Positions 24,127 through 33,003 of a DNA stretch of 53,350 nucleotides are shown here, piece after piece. Source of the stretch: Psychrobacter sp. 4Bb (lineage in GTDB: Bacteria > Pseudomonadota > Gammaproteobacteria > Pseudomonadales > Moraxellaceae). Location of the stretch: contig NZ_PJAS01000063.1 of assembly GCF_002836735.1 (NCBI RefSeq), positions 1 to 53,350 on the forward strand. The letters run 5' to 3'. Position numbers and translations under genes: made by a program. The notes under the pieces were generated by a model. That model searched no databases and was not told the DNA's origin. It was given only the letters and a program-made list of their open reading frames with translations. Every line of letters begins with the position of its first letter. Within the stretch, counting starts at the first letter, position 1.

Positions 24127-25421
24127 GGACTCACCCCATAACGTGCTTGCCAGCCTTGCTGGATGGCCTCTACCCAACTTGGATGCGGCTCGCTTACCGT
24201 GCGTTTGACACTATCAAAGGGCAGGGCGCTTGGATGGGGCTGCTTGGTTTTGAATAATGCTTGTTGTGCAGGGCTAAGTGTAGATTGAACCAGTACGCTT
24301 TTGTCACCCCATACCGAAGGGGTTTGTTTTTTTGCTTGGGCTTCTGGACTCATTAAGAAGTTGGCTACTAATTGTGCCGCCTGAGGATGGCTAGCGTTAT
24401 AAGGGATAGCGACAAAATGAGTATTGCTTAAGCTGCCGTCACTCATGGCATAGCTGCGAATGCTCTGGGGTAAGTCATAGCGCTGCACGGCCGCAGGAAC
24501 TTCTGGTGCTGAAAAGGTAAACGCGAGACTCAGCTCCGTATCATCGACCAAGCGCCGCATCTGCGCGCCTGTCTGTACAAACTGCTCGCCCTTACGCCAT
24601 AAGGTTGGATGAAAGTCATCCAAAAACGCCCATAGCGGATCTAATATGAGCGCGGTGTTTTGTTCAGTGGCAGGCAAGTTGAGCTGTACGCTAGTGTTTT
24701 TACCCGTTTGAGCGTCTTTTTGTTCATGCAGCATAACTAAGACGTATTTTAAGAAACTCATACCCAAAAAATCAGGTGGCTGTGGGTAGCTAAAACGGCC
24801 AGGGTTTTGTGCTGTCCAAGCGGTTAGCTCAGTTAGCGTTGTTGGCGGTTTACTGGTCGACAGGCTGTCGTAATAAAACGTCAAAGAGGCTTGTCCCCAT
24901 GGTGCTTCCATACCGTTGGTCGGCACACCAAAGTCGAAATTTACAGTTGGATTATTCTCTGGGTCAGTTAGCGCAAAATTGGGTAGCTTGTTTGCCCACT
25001 GTTTAAGTAATAACGAATTTTCACTCATGGTGGCAAAGTTAGCACCATTAATCCAGACCAAATCAACACTGCCTTGATCGTCATTGTGAGCGGATTTTTC
25101 TGCGAGTACACGACTGACTGCTTCACTGGTGTCGCTCAATTTAACATGGACTAAGTTGATGTTATATTTATCATCGACTTGATCGGCGACCCATTGTAGA
25201 TAAGCGTTAATCTGTGGATCACCGCCCCATGCATAGAAATAAACGTCTTGATTGCTGCCTTTGGCTTCTATCTGCTGCCAAGGTGATAGGTCTTGGTTAA
25301 TATTGGCAGTAGTTGGCGATGCTGTGCTTGCTGATATACCAATACAAATGCTCATCACCATAGCGTAGGTGCTATATCGCGTAAGACGTTTGAGCATCGG
25401 TAAAGCGGTAATAACGCGCAT
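24123..25421 (-). CDS. ynjB: ABC transporter substrate-binding protein (YnjB-like)
   Basis: This 432-residue periplasmic binding protein starts with a basic and then hydrophobic signal segment (about residues 10-38, ending near SASTAS). After it come PQINAYLQWVADQV, LVWINGANFATM and NFDFGVPTNGMEAPWGQASLTFYYDS, which resemble E. coli YnjB (388 residues). It delivers a small ligand to the YnjC/YnjD pump. It is the first gene of the leftward ynjB-C-D-F set and is translationally coupled to the permease. Confidence 0.86.
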   Translation of the reverse strand: MRVITALPMLKRLTRYSTYAMVMSICIGISASTASPTTANINQDLSPWQQIEAKGSNQDVYFYAWGGDPQINAYLQWVADQVDDKYNINLVHVKLSDTSEAVSRVLAEKSAHNDDQGSVDLVWINGANFATMSENSLLLKQWANKLPNFALTDPENNPTVNFDFGVPTNGMEAPWGQASLTFYYDSLSTSKPPTTLTELTAWTAQNPGRFSYPQPPDFLGMSFLKYVLVMLHEQKDAQTGKNTSVQLNLPATEQNTALILDPLWAFLDDFHPTLWRKGEQFVQTGAQMRRLVDDTELSLAFTFSAPEVPAAVQRYDLPQSIRSYAMSDGSLSNTHFVAIPYNASHPQAAQLVANFLMSPEAQAKKQTPSVWGDKSVLVQSTLSPAQQALFKTKQPHPSALPFDSVKRTVSEPHPSWVEAIQQGWQARYGVSP

Positions 25422-25617
25422 TCAAGTTTCCGTTATAATTTAAATGTTAGTAAAGCTGGTAAAGATTTCATAGTCTGCCATGTCAAACCAAACAGATATC
25501 ACAAAATCTAAACCAGCTTTATTGGAGTCTTTTAACACTTTGCTACCAATCGCTTCATTTAATGACGTTGATCAGCAAACTGTTCTTAATTAACTGATAT
25601 TAACTAACTATCATTAA

Positions 25618-27771
25618 CTAACCGCGACGCCACGTATGGTATTTTTCTAACCAACTTAATACGGTCTCAGGGGCGTGAGCACGTTTCCACTCACCAGCGG
25701 CGTATTTGTTACCTTCAGCCCAAGTCGGGTAGCTATGAATGGTGCCCAATATTTTATTAAGACCCAGACCATGTTTCATTGCTAATACAAACTCAGCGAT
25801 TAGGTCGCCTGCATGTTCAGACACTACTGTAACACCCAGTATTTTGTCTTTGCCTTTTGGCGTAATGACTTTGATAAAGCCTTTAGCCGCGCTATCCGTA
25901 ATGGCGCGATCGAGCTCTTCAAACTCAAAACGAGTAATCTCGTAATCGATGCCTTTATCAATGGCTTCTTGCTCGTTGATACCGACACGAGCGACTTCTG
26001 GGTCGATAAACGTCACCCAAGGAATGACGCGATAATCTACTTTAAACTTTTTCAGATTGCCAAATAAACCATTCACTGCGGCATACCAGCCTTGATGAGC
26101 TGCGACATGAGTAAACTGGTATGGGCCAACGATATCGCCTGCGGCAAAAATATTGGGATATAACGTCTCGAGATATTCATTGGTTACGATAGTACGATTG
26201 GTTTCGATACCTAGCGCCTCTAAACCATAACCTTCAAGGCGTGCGCTACGACCGACGGCACAAAGTAGCTCATCATACTCGATATCGATTTCTGTTTCAT
26301 TGTGTTTGACAATAATGTATTTTTTGCCATCACGTATCTCGCAGCGCATTGCTTGATGTGAGGTCAAAATATTGACACCGCTTTCAGTGAGCGACTGATG
26401 AGCAAAGGTAGACACTTCAAGGTCTTCTTTACCCATAATGCGATCGCTCATCTCAATTTGCGTCACATTAGAACCCAGTCGAGCAAAGCTTTGTGCAAGC
26501 TCGCTACCGATTGGGCCACCGCCCAGTACTACTAGCTTCTTAGGGGCTTCTTCTAGCTCAGCAAACTTAGTCCATAGCGTGTCACTGGTTACGTAACCTG
26601 TTTCTTCTATACCTGGCAGAGGTGGTACAAATGGACGAGCGCCCGTGGCAATGACGATGGTGCGCGCTGTTAGGGTCTGCATGCCGCCGTCATTTAGCTG
26701 AATTTCTACTGTCCACGGGTCAACTAATTTGGCATAGCCTTTGACCACATCGACGCCCAGATTGGTATAACGTTCAACGCTGTCGTGCGGTGCGATATCA
26801 GCCACTACTTGCTGTACGCGTGCCATGACTTTTTTGAACGAAAACTGCGGTACAGTGTTCTCTAGACCGTAGTTTTCCCCATGACGAATTTGGTCAGCGA
26901 TTTTTGCGCTCTTAATGATGGCCTTACTAGGTACACAGCCATAATTTAGACAATCACCGCCCATCTCACCTGCTTCAATCAGTGTGACTTTCGCTTTTAC
27001 CGCGGCGGCAATGTAGCTTGTGACCAATCCGCCAGCGCCAGCGCCAATCACAATCATATTGCGATCGAACTTTTTAGGTTTGGTGTGGTTTTTATAAACA
27101 CGGCGTTTTTTAAACATATTCAACACTCCTTTTGCTATTAAGGGGAAGAAACCTAATAACGCAAACGAGACAATTAAGTTGAAAGATAAAATACCCGATA
27201 AGCTGTCTATCTGTGCCAGCTGTGTCCCTGCATTGACGAAGACAAAGGTCCCAGCCAGCATACCGATTTGACTGACCCAGTAGTAAGTCCATGTTTTAAT
27301 AGACGTTACACCCATCAATAGGTTAATCAAAAAGAATGGAAATATAGGTACCAGACGTAAGGTAAATAAATAAAACCCACCTTCTTTTTCGACACCTGCA
27401 TCAATAGCTGCCAACCGCTCAGGAAAGCGCTGTTTGATGGTGTCACGCAGTAAATAACGCGATGCCAAGAAGGCAATGGTAGCGCCAATGCTCGATGCAA
27501 ATGAGGCAACGAGTAAGCCTTGTACCAAACCAAATAGCGCACCAGCGGCTAGCGTCAAAATCGCAGCGCCTGGTAAGGAGAGGGCAGTGACGACGACATA
27601 TAGTAAGAAAAACCCACCGATAATCAATAGCGGTGACTGCGCTTTATAGTCATTAAATTGCGCCATCGACCCTTTTAAGCCATCAAGCGTCAATAATTGA
27701 TTTAGGTCAAAATAAAAAAAGCTTGCCGCTAATATCAATATTAATAGTATTAAAAATATTCTTTTAATCAT
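25618..27771 (-). CDS. TVP38/TMEM64-flavin disulfide reductase fusion protein
   Basis: Two domains are fused in about 717 residues. Residues 1 to about 225 form a DedA-like TVP38/TMEM64 (SNARE-associated) membrane domain with five or six helices and the PGAAILTLAAGALFG and LRLVPIFPFFLINLLMG motifs. From about 240 on there is a class I pyridine-nucleotide disulfide oxidoreductase resembling mercuric/dihydrolipoyl reductases: FAD site VIGAGAGGL, redox-active GGDCLNYGCVPSK, NAD(P)H site VVLGGGPIGSELAQSFARLG, and the C-terminal dimerisation domain. The C-terminal active histidine region reads TIHSYPTWAEG. No mercury-binding C-terminal cysteine pair is seen, so mercury reduction is unlikely. ATG 27771 is preferred over TTG 27786. 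The substrate is unknown. Confidence 0.88.
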   Translation of the reverse strand: MIKRIFLILLILILAASFFYFDLNQLLTLDGLKGSMAQFNDYKAQSPLLIIGGFFLLYVVVTALSLPGAAILTLAAGALFGLVQGLLVASFASSIGATIAFLASRYLLRDTIKQRFPERLAAIDAGVEKEGGFYLFTLRLVPIFPFFLINLLMGVTSIKTWTYYWVSQIGMLAGTFVFVNAGTQLAQIDSLSGILSFNLIVSFALLGFFPLIAKGVLNMFKKRRVYKNHTKPKKFDRNMIVIGAGAGGLVTSYIAAAVKAKVTLIEAGEMGGDCLNYGCVPSKAIIKSAKIADQIRHGENYGLENTVPQFSFKKVMARVQQVVADIAPHDSVERYTNLGVDVVKGYAKLVDPWTVEIQLNDGGMQTLTARTIVIATGARPFVPPLPGIEETGYVTSDTLWTKFAELEEAPKKLVVLGGGPIGSELAQSFARLGSNVTQIEMSDRIMGKEDLEVSTFAHQSLTESGVNILTSHQAMRCEIRDGKKYIIVKHNETEIDIEYDELLCAVGRSARLEGYGLEALGIETNRTIVTNEYLETLYPNIFAAGDIVGPYQFTHVAAHQGWYAAVNGLFGNLKKFKVDYRVIPWVTFIDPEVARVGINEQEAIDKGIDYEITRFEFEELDRAITDSAAKGFIKVITPKGKDKILGVTVVSEHAGDLIAEFVLAMKHGLGLNKILGTIHSYPTWAEGNKYAAGEWKRAHAPETVLSWLEKYHTWRRG

Positions 27772-28028
27772 GAAAAATCCGGCCAAATAAGGGAGCGAAG
27801 GCTAAAATCGTAGTTGTTACTCAAACTGTAGAATACTCATCATCTGAATAACTAAACTTAAGTAACAATACCTAAGTAACTATAGTTGAGTAACGTGGCG
27901 ATCAAATCGAATTTTCTGAATCGCTTAACTACGATAAAAAATTTAAGTTGGCAGTCTTAATAGTATATAAATTATGTCTTGCTGTCTGACATTTATACGA
28001 CTGGAGCAATAAGCACTGCTATCGACGT

Positions 28029-28433
28029 TTATACTGGGAGATTATTTTTACCCAAGGTCAAGGTGTCATAATCTCTCATTAAGAAAAGCGCTATACAAGC
28101 CGCCAACATCGGCCAAGCGGCAAAAAACAGTAAGTTGTCAAAAGGCGTTAGGTAAAGACCAAAAGATACAAAAGTAGAGGCGGCATGTAGTAATAAAATG
28201 ATGCCGTACGTCCATTTTTTGAATAAACCCATGACAAACGAGAAGATAAGAATGATTTGCAAGCTACCAATCAGGTAAACAATAGTGATGCCCAAGTTTT
28301 CTAGTGCATAAAATTTAGCAAACACATTGGCGGCATGATCAGGATTTACGAATTTGTCGAGTGTCCAGAAGAAAAATACGATGAAAACACCAAGGCGAAG
28401 AAACAGTAGTGAGAGTGGTAAATGTTTTGGCAT
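28029..28433 (-). CDS. DoxX-like small membrane protein
   Basis: This 134-residue protein has four membrane helices. The opening PLSLLFLRLGVFIVFFFWTLDKFVNPDHAANVFAKFY and the later HAASTFVSFGLYLTPFDNLLFFAAWPMLAACIALFLMRDYD resemble the DoxX/DoxD family, which is associated with membrane redox proteins; function in this organism is unknown. It follows an AGAGAT-type site. It is monocistronic, separated from the fusion gene by 257 bp. Confidence 0.7.
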   Translation of the reverse strand: MPKHLPLSLLFLRLGVFIVFFFWTLDKFVNPDHAANVFAKFYALENLGITIVYLIGSLQIILIFSFVMGLFKKWTYGIILLLHAASTFVSFGLYLTPFDNLLFFAAWPMLAACIALFLMRDYDTLTLGKNNLPV

Positions 28434-28872
28434 GAATTATCTCTTTCTGAGAAAAGGTAAAAGTGAATTGGAACAAATTAAGCAAATAAAACGGGCACGA
28501 TGGCACCGAACTATAAGGTAACAAACATAGGTAAAATATGAACAATGTTGAGTGATTACTCAAAAATAAACAAAGTATTACCACCAGAAGTGCTAAAAAC
28601 GCATTGTAGTGGTTATTGAATAACTGTTCAAGTTGATTATATCCATATTCTAGCAATTATAGCGCTAGGTTACTTTCTTTAACCAAACCAGCAATGTTAG
28701 GTTAAAAAAGCTCGATTTGTGTACGTTTGATTGAGTCTGTCGACACATTTGACGTTTATCTTGCGCTATAAAGATTTGCCTAACCTGTATAAATGCAAAA
28801 AGCCCTTTATAGAACGTAAATTCTATAAAGGGCTCTAAACCGGCGTCTTTTTATTAAACTATAATTTTTACA
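28434..28872. other. Spacer between the DoxX-like gene and the capsule locus
   Basis: This stretch has the strong capsule terminator (28796-28834) and upstream DNA of the DoxX-like gene. One open frame (28339-28656, minus) overlaps the DoxX-like gene in another frame and is judged spurious. Nothing else is recognised. Confidence 0.5.
28796..28834 (-). terminator. Rho-independent terminator closing the capsule locus
   Basis: AGCCCTTTATAGAA (28801-28814) pairs with TTCTATAAAGGGCT (28821-28834), a 14-bp perfect stem with a 6-nt loop. Leftward it runs into TTTTTGCATTT. It lies 39 bp after the wzi stop and marks the end of the leftward capsule transcription unit. Confidence 0.93.
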
Positions 28873-30345
28873 CTAAAAATTGGTAAACTCAAGACCAATA
28901 CCAGCACCTACATCAGTTGACTGTTTGTTCGAATCTAGTGCCCAGACTCGGCTAGAAATGAGCGTTTTTGGATTCATTTGATGCTCCCAAGCTATATCAG
29001 CTACTTTCAAAGTTTCTGGCTCAGGAAAAGCTTGGTTGTCACTCTCATTCGATTGATTAACCTTAGCATATTGTAGCTTAGTAGAGATAAAGTTTTGGTT
29101 ATCTACCCAAAGCTTACCACCAAGCGCCACACTTTCGGCGTCACCACCCAATCCATATCCTAGCGGATAACCATGTTGATAATAACCATCTGTATAGAGA
29201 AAGTGATCATAGGATATGCCGCGTGCTTCACCGCTAGAACGAGTATCAGTATATTCAGCATATAATTGATAAGGCAGCGCATTTATACTTGAAGCATAGT
29301 CTATACCTGCTAAATACATATTTTTGGCAGGTAAGCCACCAGCTTCATCTTCACCGATATACTGTGCATAAATACCAGTCGGTACACCTACTAGTGGCAT
29401 TAAGTTAACGCGAGCATCAAACCCTCCTAGTTGGTTGGCAGGATCTTGATCAGTATTACCAGAAGTAGTATCGTTGTCTCTTGTTCCTAACAGAGCATCA
29501 CCAAATGAGCTAAAGCTCTCAGGCCGTCCTTCTCCCCCCCACATAAAAGTACGAGAAGCTCCGACTTCTAACCAAGGCCATGGACTAGCAGTAAGACGCG
29601 CACCAAAAAGTTTAGCATCTGGTACCGCTTCATAATCGTCCAACTGGCCTGCAAATAATTGATACTGCCAAGGACCTACCCAAGATAAATAGGGAGAGGT
29701 TGGCACATTTTGCTCATCACGCTGTATAGTCAAACCTACGATAGGAAGACTTGCATCTCCCCGAATCAGGCTACCATCATGTCCAGGGCCCCACCAAGTT
29801 GGAATTTGTCCAGCTATTAGCCATTGATTAGCAAATTTACCTGCTATATAAGAGCCTTCAAAACTCACATCGTCATTATTTATTAGGTCATCATTTTTAA
29901 GGTTGGCCTGTAGATTGAGTTCCCAATCTTCCTCACTAATACCAGCTTGTAAACTAGCCTGTACTGTAGACATTTTATTATCAGCAAAAGTTTGTGGTAA
30001 ACGTTGTCTATCAGTTTGAGCGTATAGACCAACTTGTGCGTTAACAAGCGATTTAGGTTTTTGCCCTAATGTAAGTTGTATTGACTGTATTATTTGCTGT
30101 TGTTCTGAAGTTTTTACTTTAGCTAGACTAAGTACGCGCTTGATCTCATTTGCAGTTAATGGCCATGTACTAGTACTTATTTGAATGACACCTTGTGAGT
30201 TCAACCAGTTCAGTTCTGATTTTAGGCTCATATCGTTGGCGTATATGTTTTGAGCAGTAGCGTATGTACTTACTATGCCAAAACTCAATAAAATGCTTAT
30301 TACTTTTAAATTATGTAAGCGGTGGTAGGGCAGTTGTTTTGTCAT
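28873..30345 (-). CDS. wzi: Outer-membrane capsule assembly protein Wzi
   Basis: This 490-residue beta-barrel lectin holds exported capsule to the cell surface. A signal peptide is visible at the N-terminus (basic start, hydrophobic VISILLSFGIVST, cleavage near ATAQ). The family core includes IAGKFANQWLIAGQIPTWWGPGHDGSLIRGDASLPIVGLTIQRD and SPWPWLEVGASRTFMWGGEG. It ends with an aromatic residue (EFTNF), as expected for barrel insertion. It is the last gene of the capsule unit, right before a strong terminator. Confidence 0.92.
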   Translation of the reverse strand: MTKQLPYHRLHNLKVISILLSFGIVSTYATAQNIYANDMSLKSELNWLNSQGVIQISTSTWPLTANEIKRVLSLAKVKTSEQQQIIQSIQLTLGQKPKSLVNAQVGLYAQTDRQRLPQTFADNKMSTVQASLQAGISEEDWELNLQANLKNDDLINNDDVSFEGSYIAGKFANQWLIAGQIPTWWGPGHDGSLIRGDASLPIVGLTIQRDEQNVPTSPYLSWVGPWQYQLFAGQLDDYEAVPDAKLFGARLTASPWPWLEVGASRTFMWGGEGRPESFSSFGDALLGTRDNDTTSGNTDQDPANQLGGFDARVNLMPLVGVPTGIYAQYIGEDEAGGLPAKNMYLAGIDYASSINALPYQLYAEYTDTRSSGEARGISYDHFLYTDGYYQHGYPLGYGLGGDAESVALGGKLWVDNQNFISTKLQYAKVNQSNESDNQAFPEPETLKVADIAWEHQMNPKTLISSRVWALDSNKQSTDVGAGIGLEFTNF

Positions 30346-30404
30346 AGTAGTTTACTCATAATCTATAGTGTTAGCGAAACAGATGATTAATTAATTTCAT
30401 GGCC

Positions 30405-31670
30405 TTACCGTGAACCGAAACCTGTAAGCGTGGTATGAATGGTTCTAAAGAAAATTAGCAAATCCAATGTAAATGATATGTGCTTTATATAATAAAAGTC
30501 ATATTCGATTTTTAATTTAGTTTCTTCGGCACCAGTCGCATATCCTTGATTGACTTGAGCCCAACCAGATATGCCAGGTTTTACAATATGACGATAATTA
30601 AAGAAGGGAACTTGCTGTTCAAGTTTGAGAGCAAAATCAATAAACTCAGCCCTAGGACCAATCAAGCTCATCTCACCTTTGAGGACATTAATAAACTGAG
30701 GAAGCTCATCAATTCTCGTTCTACGGAGAAAATGACCAACTTTGGTAATACGGTCATCGTTATCAACGGTCAGGACTTCTTTAGCTTTCTCACGCATACT
30801 ACGAAATTTATAGACTTTGATACTCTTACCTCGATGACCAACGCGTAACTGGGTATAAAAAACCTTGCCATTGTCTTCGAGTTTTATTGCTATCGCAGTG
30901 AATAGAAAAATGATGAGAGTCATCGGTAATAGCGCTAAGATGATTAGAAAGTCAAAACAATATTTGACCATCATATAGTTTTCACAAGGTAGCAATGAGC
31001 CGAGCTCGTTTTCATACATATGGTTGATTTTAACTCTACCAGTGAGTGATTCACGAATATGACGATGATGGTATACCGGAATGCCTTGCAAAGTCTGATG
31101 AGCGATGAACTCTTGCCAATCATCAGTCAAATCGTAACTATGAAGATCTGTTACTATGCCATTTACATGCTGACCTAAGTTGGTTGTATCTAGCTTTAAC
31201 CAATCTGCAGAAGGCACTTGTTCTGGCATATTTATCGCTCTACCCACTGGAATATAAGCAAGAGTTTGAACGGTATAACGACGATTGATTATATCAATAA
31301 TGAAAAGATAGCTGAGTAGGCATATGCCGCTGATGCAATAATAAATCAAAGAAAAAGAATACTTGGTCAATTCAGCAGGCACAAAAACTAAAGCAAACCA
31401 AAAAATAAATACGGGCAGTATGTATGAACTCGAATTAATACCTGGAAACTGACGTATCAAGTTCAAAGTAAATAAAGTTAACGAAGTAAGCATACCACTT
31501 ATGAGAATATTAAACGTGCTTGTCGTATTGAACCCTTGGTCTAAATAGCTCCAATCCAAGAACAAGTATGGGATCCAAGTGCATAGTAATAGTCCGATGA
31601 GTAGCTGAACAGGTAAAAACTTCAAAGACGCTAATATTCTTTTATTGAACATAAATGAATTCTTATTCAT
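30405..31670 (-). CDS. Initiating sugar-phosphate transferase (WbaP/WcaJ-type polyprenyl-phosphate sugar transferase)
   Basis: This 421-residue membrane enzyme starts capsule repeat units by moving a sugar phosphate onto undecaprenyl phosphate. About four N-terminal helices and a linker are followed, from about residue 230, by the bacterial sugar transferase domain: the membrane hairpin CFDFLIILALLPMTLIIFLFTAIAIKLED, the KVYKFRSM box and the catalytic DERITK-like DDRITKVGHFLRRTRIDELPQFINVLKGEMSLIGPRAEF. The long form resembles WcaJ/WbaP rather than the short PglC type; the sugar is not predictable, though GalNAc or Gal is common. Confidence 0.9.
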   Translation of the reverse strand: MNKNSFMFNKRILASLKFLPVQLLIGLLLCTWIPYLFLDWSYLDQGFNTTSTFNILISGMLTSLTLFTLNLIRQFPGINSSSYILPVFIFWFALVFVPAELTKYSFSLIYYCISGICLLSYLFIIDIINRRYTVQTLAYIPVGRAINMPEQVPSADWLKLDTTNLGQHVNGIVTDLHSYDLTDDWQEFIAHQTLQGIPVYHHRHIRESLTGRVKINHMYENELGSLLPCENYMMVKYCFDFLIILALLPMTLIIFLFTAIAIKLEDNGKVFYTQLRVGHRGKSIKVYKFRSMREKAKEVLTVDNDDRITKVGHFLRRTRIDELPQFINVLKGEMSLIGPRAEFIDFALKLEQQVPFFNYRHIVKPGISGWAQVNQGYATGAEETKLKIEYDFYYIKHISFTLDLLIFFRTIHTTLTGFGSR

Positions 31671-31792
31671 AGAGTGCTAAAAACAGTGAAAAACTCGACA
31701 AGTATAACTTATTATAGAAATAAAGAAACTGTAATTATTCAGTAACCTAAATCAGATGCTGAAGAGTAACTTCAAGGAAAATGAGAATAAGT

Positions 31793-32953
31793 CTAACTTG
31801 AATGGTTTAAATCTACCAAACCCATTTCTTCCATCATTGAAGCGTTCACTTTATGAACATCGTAGATATCTTCCGTTAATTTACGAGACTCTTTACCCAT
31901 AGTAGTAATCAGCTCAGGATTTACCACAAACTTCTCCATAGCGGACGATAATTCATTCACGGTTTTAATAGGTACTAAGTAACCATTTAAGCCTTCAGTC
32001 ACTGTCTCACGACAGCCTGGCGCATCCGTAGTAATAATAGGCCGACCCATAGCCATCGCTTCTAATACAGATCGCGATGTACCTTCTCTATATGAGGGCA
32101 GTACGTATACAGAACTGGCAGCAATAGCAGGTCTAACGTCGTCGAGTTTGCCCCAGTAGTTGATGATGCCGCTTGCTATCCATTCATCTAGCTGCGTCTG
32201 CTCAATTGCTGCTGGGTTTTCATCTATCCATCCCACTAAATGAAACTGGGCTGAAGGATATTGCTCTTTTATAATTTTGGCAGCCTCAATATACTCAACG
32301 ATACCTTTATCTTTGAGAAGGCGGGCGATAAGTAAAAAAGAAGGTATGATATTTCCGGATTCATTTGTAGGGAAGGGCAGTACATTAAAGTCGGCCACAT
32401 CTACTCCTGAACCATTGACTATCACAGCAGGTATACTAGGTTTTAGTATCTGAAGTTTTTTAAATAGGTTTAAGTCGTCAGGATTTTGAAAAAATACTTT
32501 AGTCGATCTAGATAAGGCCTGCTGGTATAGACCATGTACTAACTTTTGGAATCCACTGCGTTTTCCAGACTCTTCAACTTCTTGAAAAGTATAACCAAGG
32601 CCTGATAACAGAACAAAACGCTTAGGTACTTTGGCAAGCCATGCTGCTAGAGTGCCATATATGATAGGTTTGATAGTGTAAGAAAGCATATAATCAGGCT
32701 GTATATCACATAATAGTCGATAGGTGACTATCAGTGTCTTCATGTCAGCAATAGGATTTGTACCAGTACGCTGCATAGGTACAGCATGTACAGCATACCC
32801 TAAGTTAAGTAATGTATTATGATCCTTGGTATGTGACTCTAGATCCGGTGCTAAGACATGTACCTCGTAGCCTAGTTTGGCTATTGTTTCTAGTAGCTTA
32901 CCTCTAAAGTTCAGAACATGGGGTAAGTAGTTTGCACATATTAAAAATTTCAT
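31793..32953 (-). CDS. GT4 glycosyltransferase (PglA-like)
   Basis: This 386-residue retaining GT-B glycosyltransferase has an N-terminal acceptor domain (CANYLPHVLNFRGKLLETIAKLGYEVHVLAPD) and a C-terminal donor domain (from about 200) with the EX7E-type REGTSRSVLEAMAMGRPIITTDAPGCRETV. Overall resemblance is to PglA-like N-acetylgalactosaminyl transferases that act second in repeat-unit assembly. It probably adds a HexNAc residue to the lipid-linked sugar. It lies between wzy and the initiating transferase. Confidence 0.87.
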   Translation of the reverse strand: MKFLICANYLPHVLNFRGKLLETIAKLGYEVHVLAPDLESHTKDHNTLLNLGYAVHAVPMQRTGTNPIADMKTLIVTYRLLCDIQPDYMLSYTIKPIIYGTLAAWLAKVPKRFVLLSGLGYTFQEVEESGKRSGFQKLVHGLYQQALSRSTKVFFQNPDDLNLFKKLQILKPSIPAVIVNGSGVDVADFNVLPFPTNESGNIIPSFLLIARLLKDKGIVEYIEAAKIIKEQYPSAQFHLVGWIDENPAAIEQTQLDEWIASGIINYWGKLDDVRPAIAASSVYVLPSYREGTSRSVLEAMAMGRPIITTDAPGCRETVTEGLNGYLVPIKTVNELSSAMEKFVVNPELITTMGKESRKLTEDIYDVHKVNASMMEEMGLVDLNHSS

Positions 32954-33003
32954 AGTCAGTACGCATTGTGGGAAGTATAAATAATAAAAATATGAAGGCG
33001 CAG

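Noticed and set aside
28339..28656. 105-codon minus-strand open frame with hydrophobic content
   Set aside because: It overlaps the well-supported DoxX-like gene by about 95 bp in another frame, and its composition is low-complexity with many F, L and S, as expected of a shadow of AT-rich DNA.
28796..28834. Possible attachment or recombination site at the long perfect inverted repeat
   Set aside because: The T-run on the leftward side and its position 39 bp after wzi make an ordinary terminator the simpler reading.
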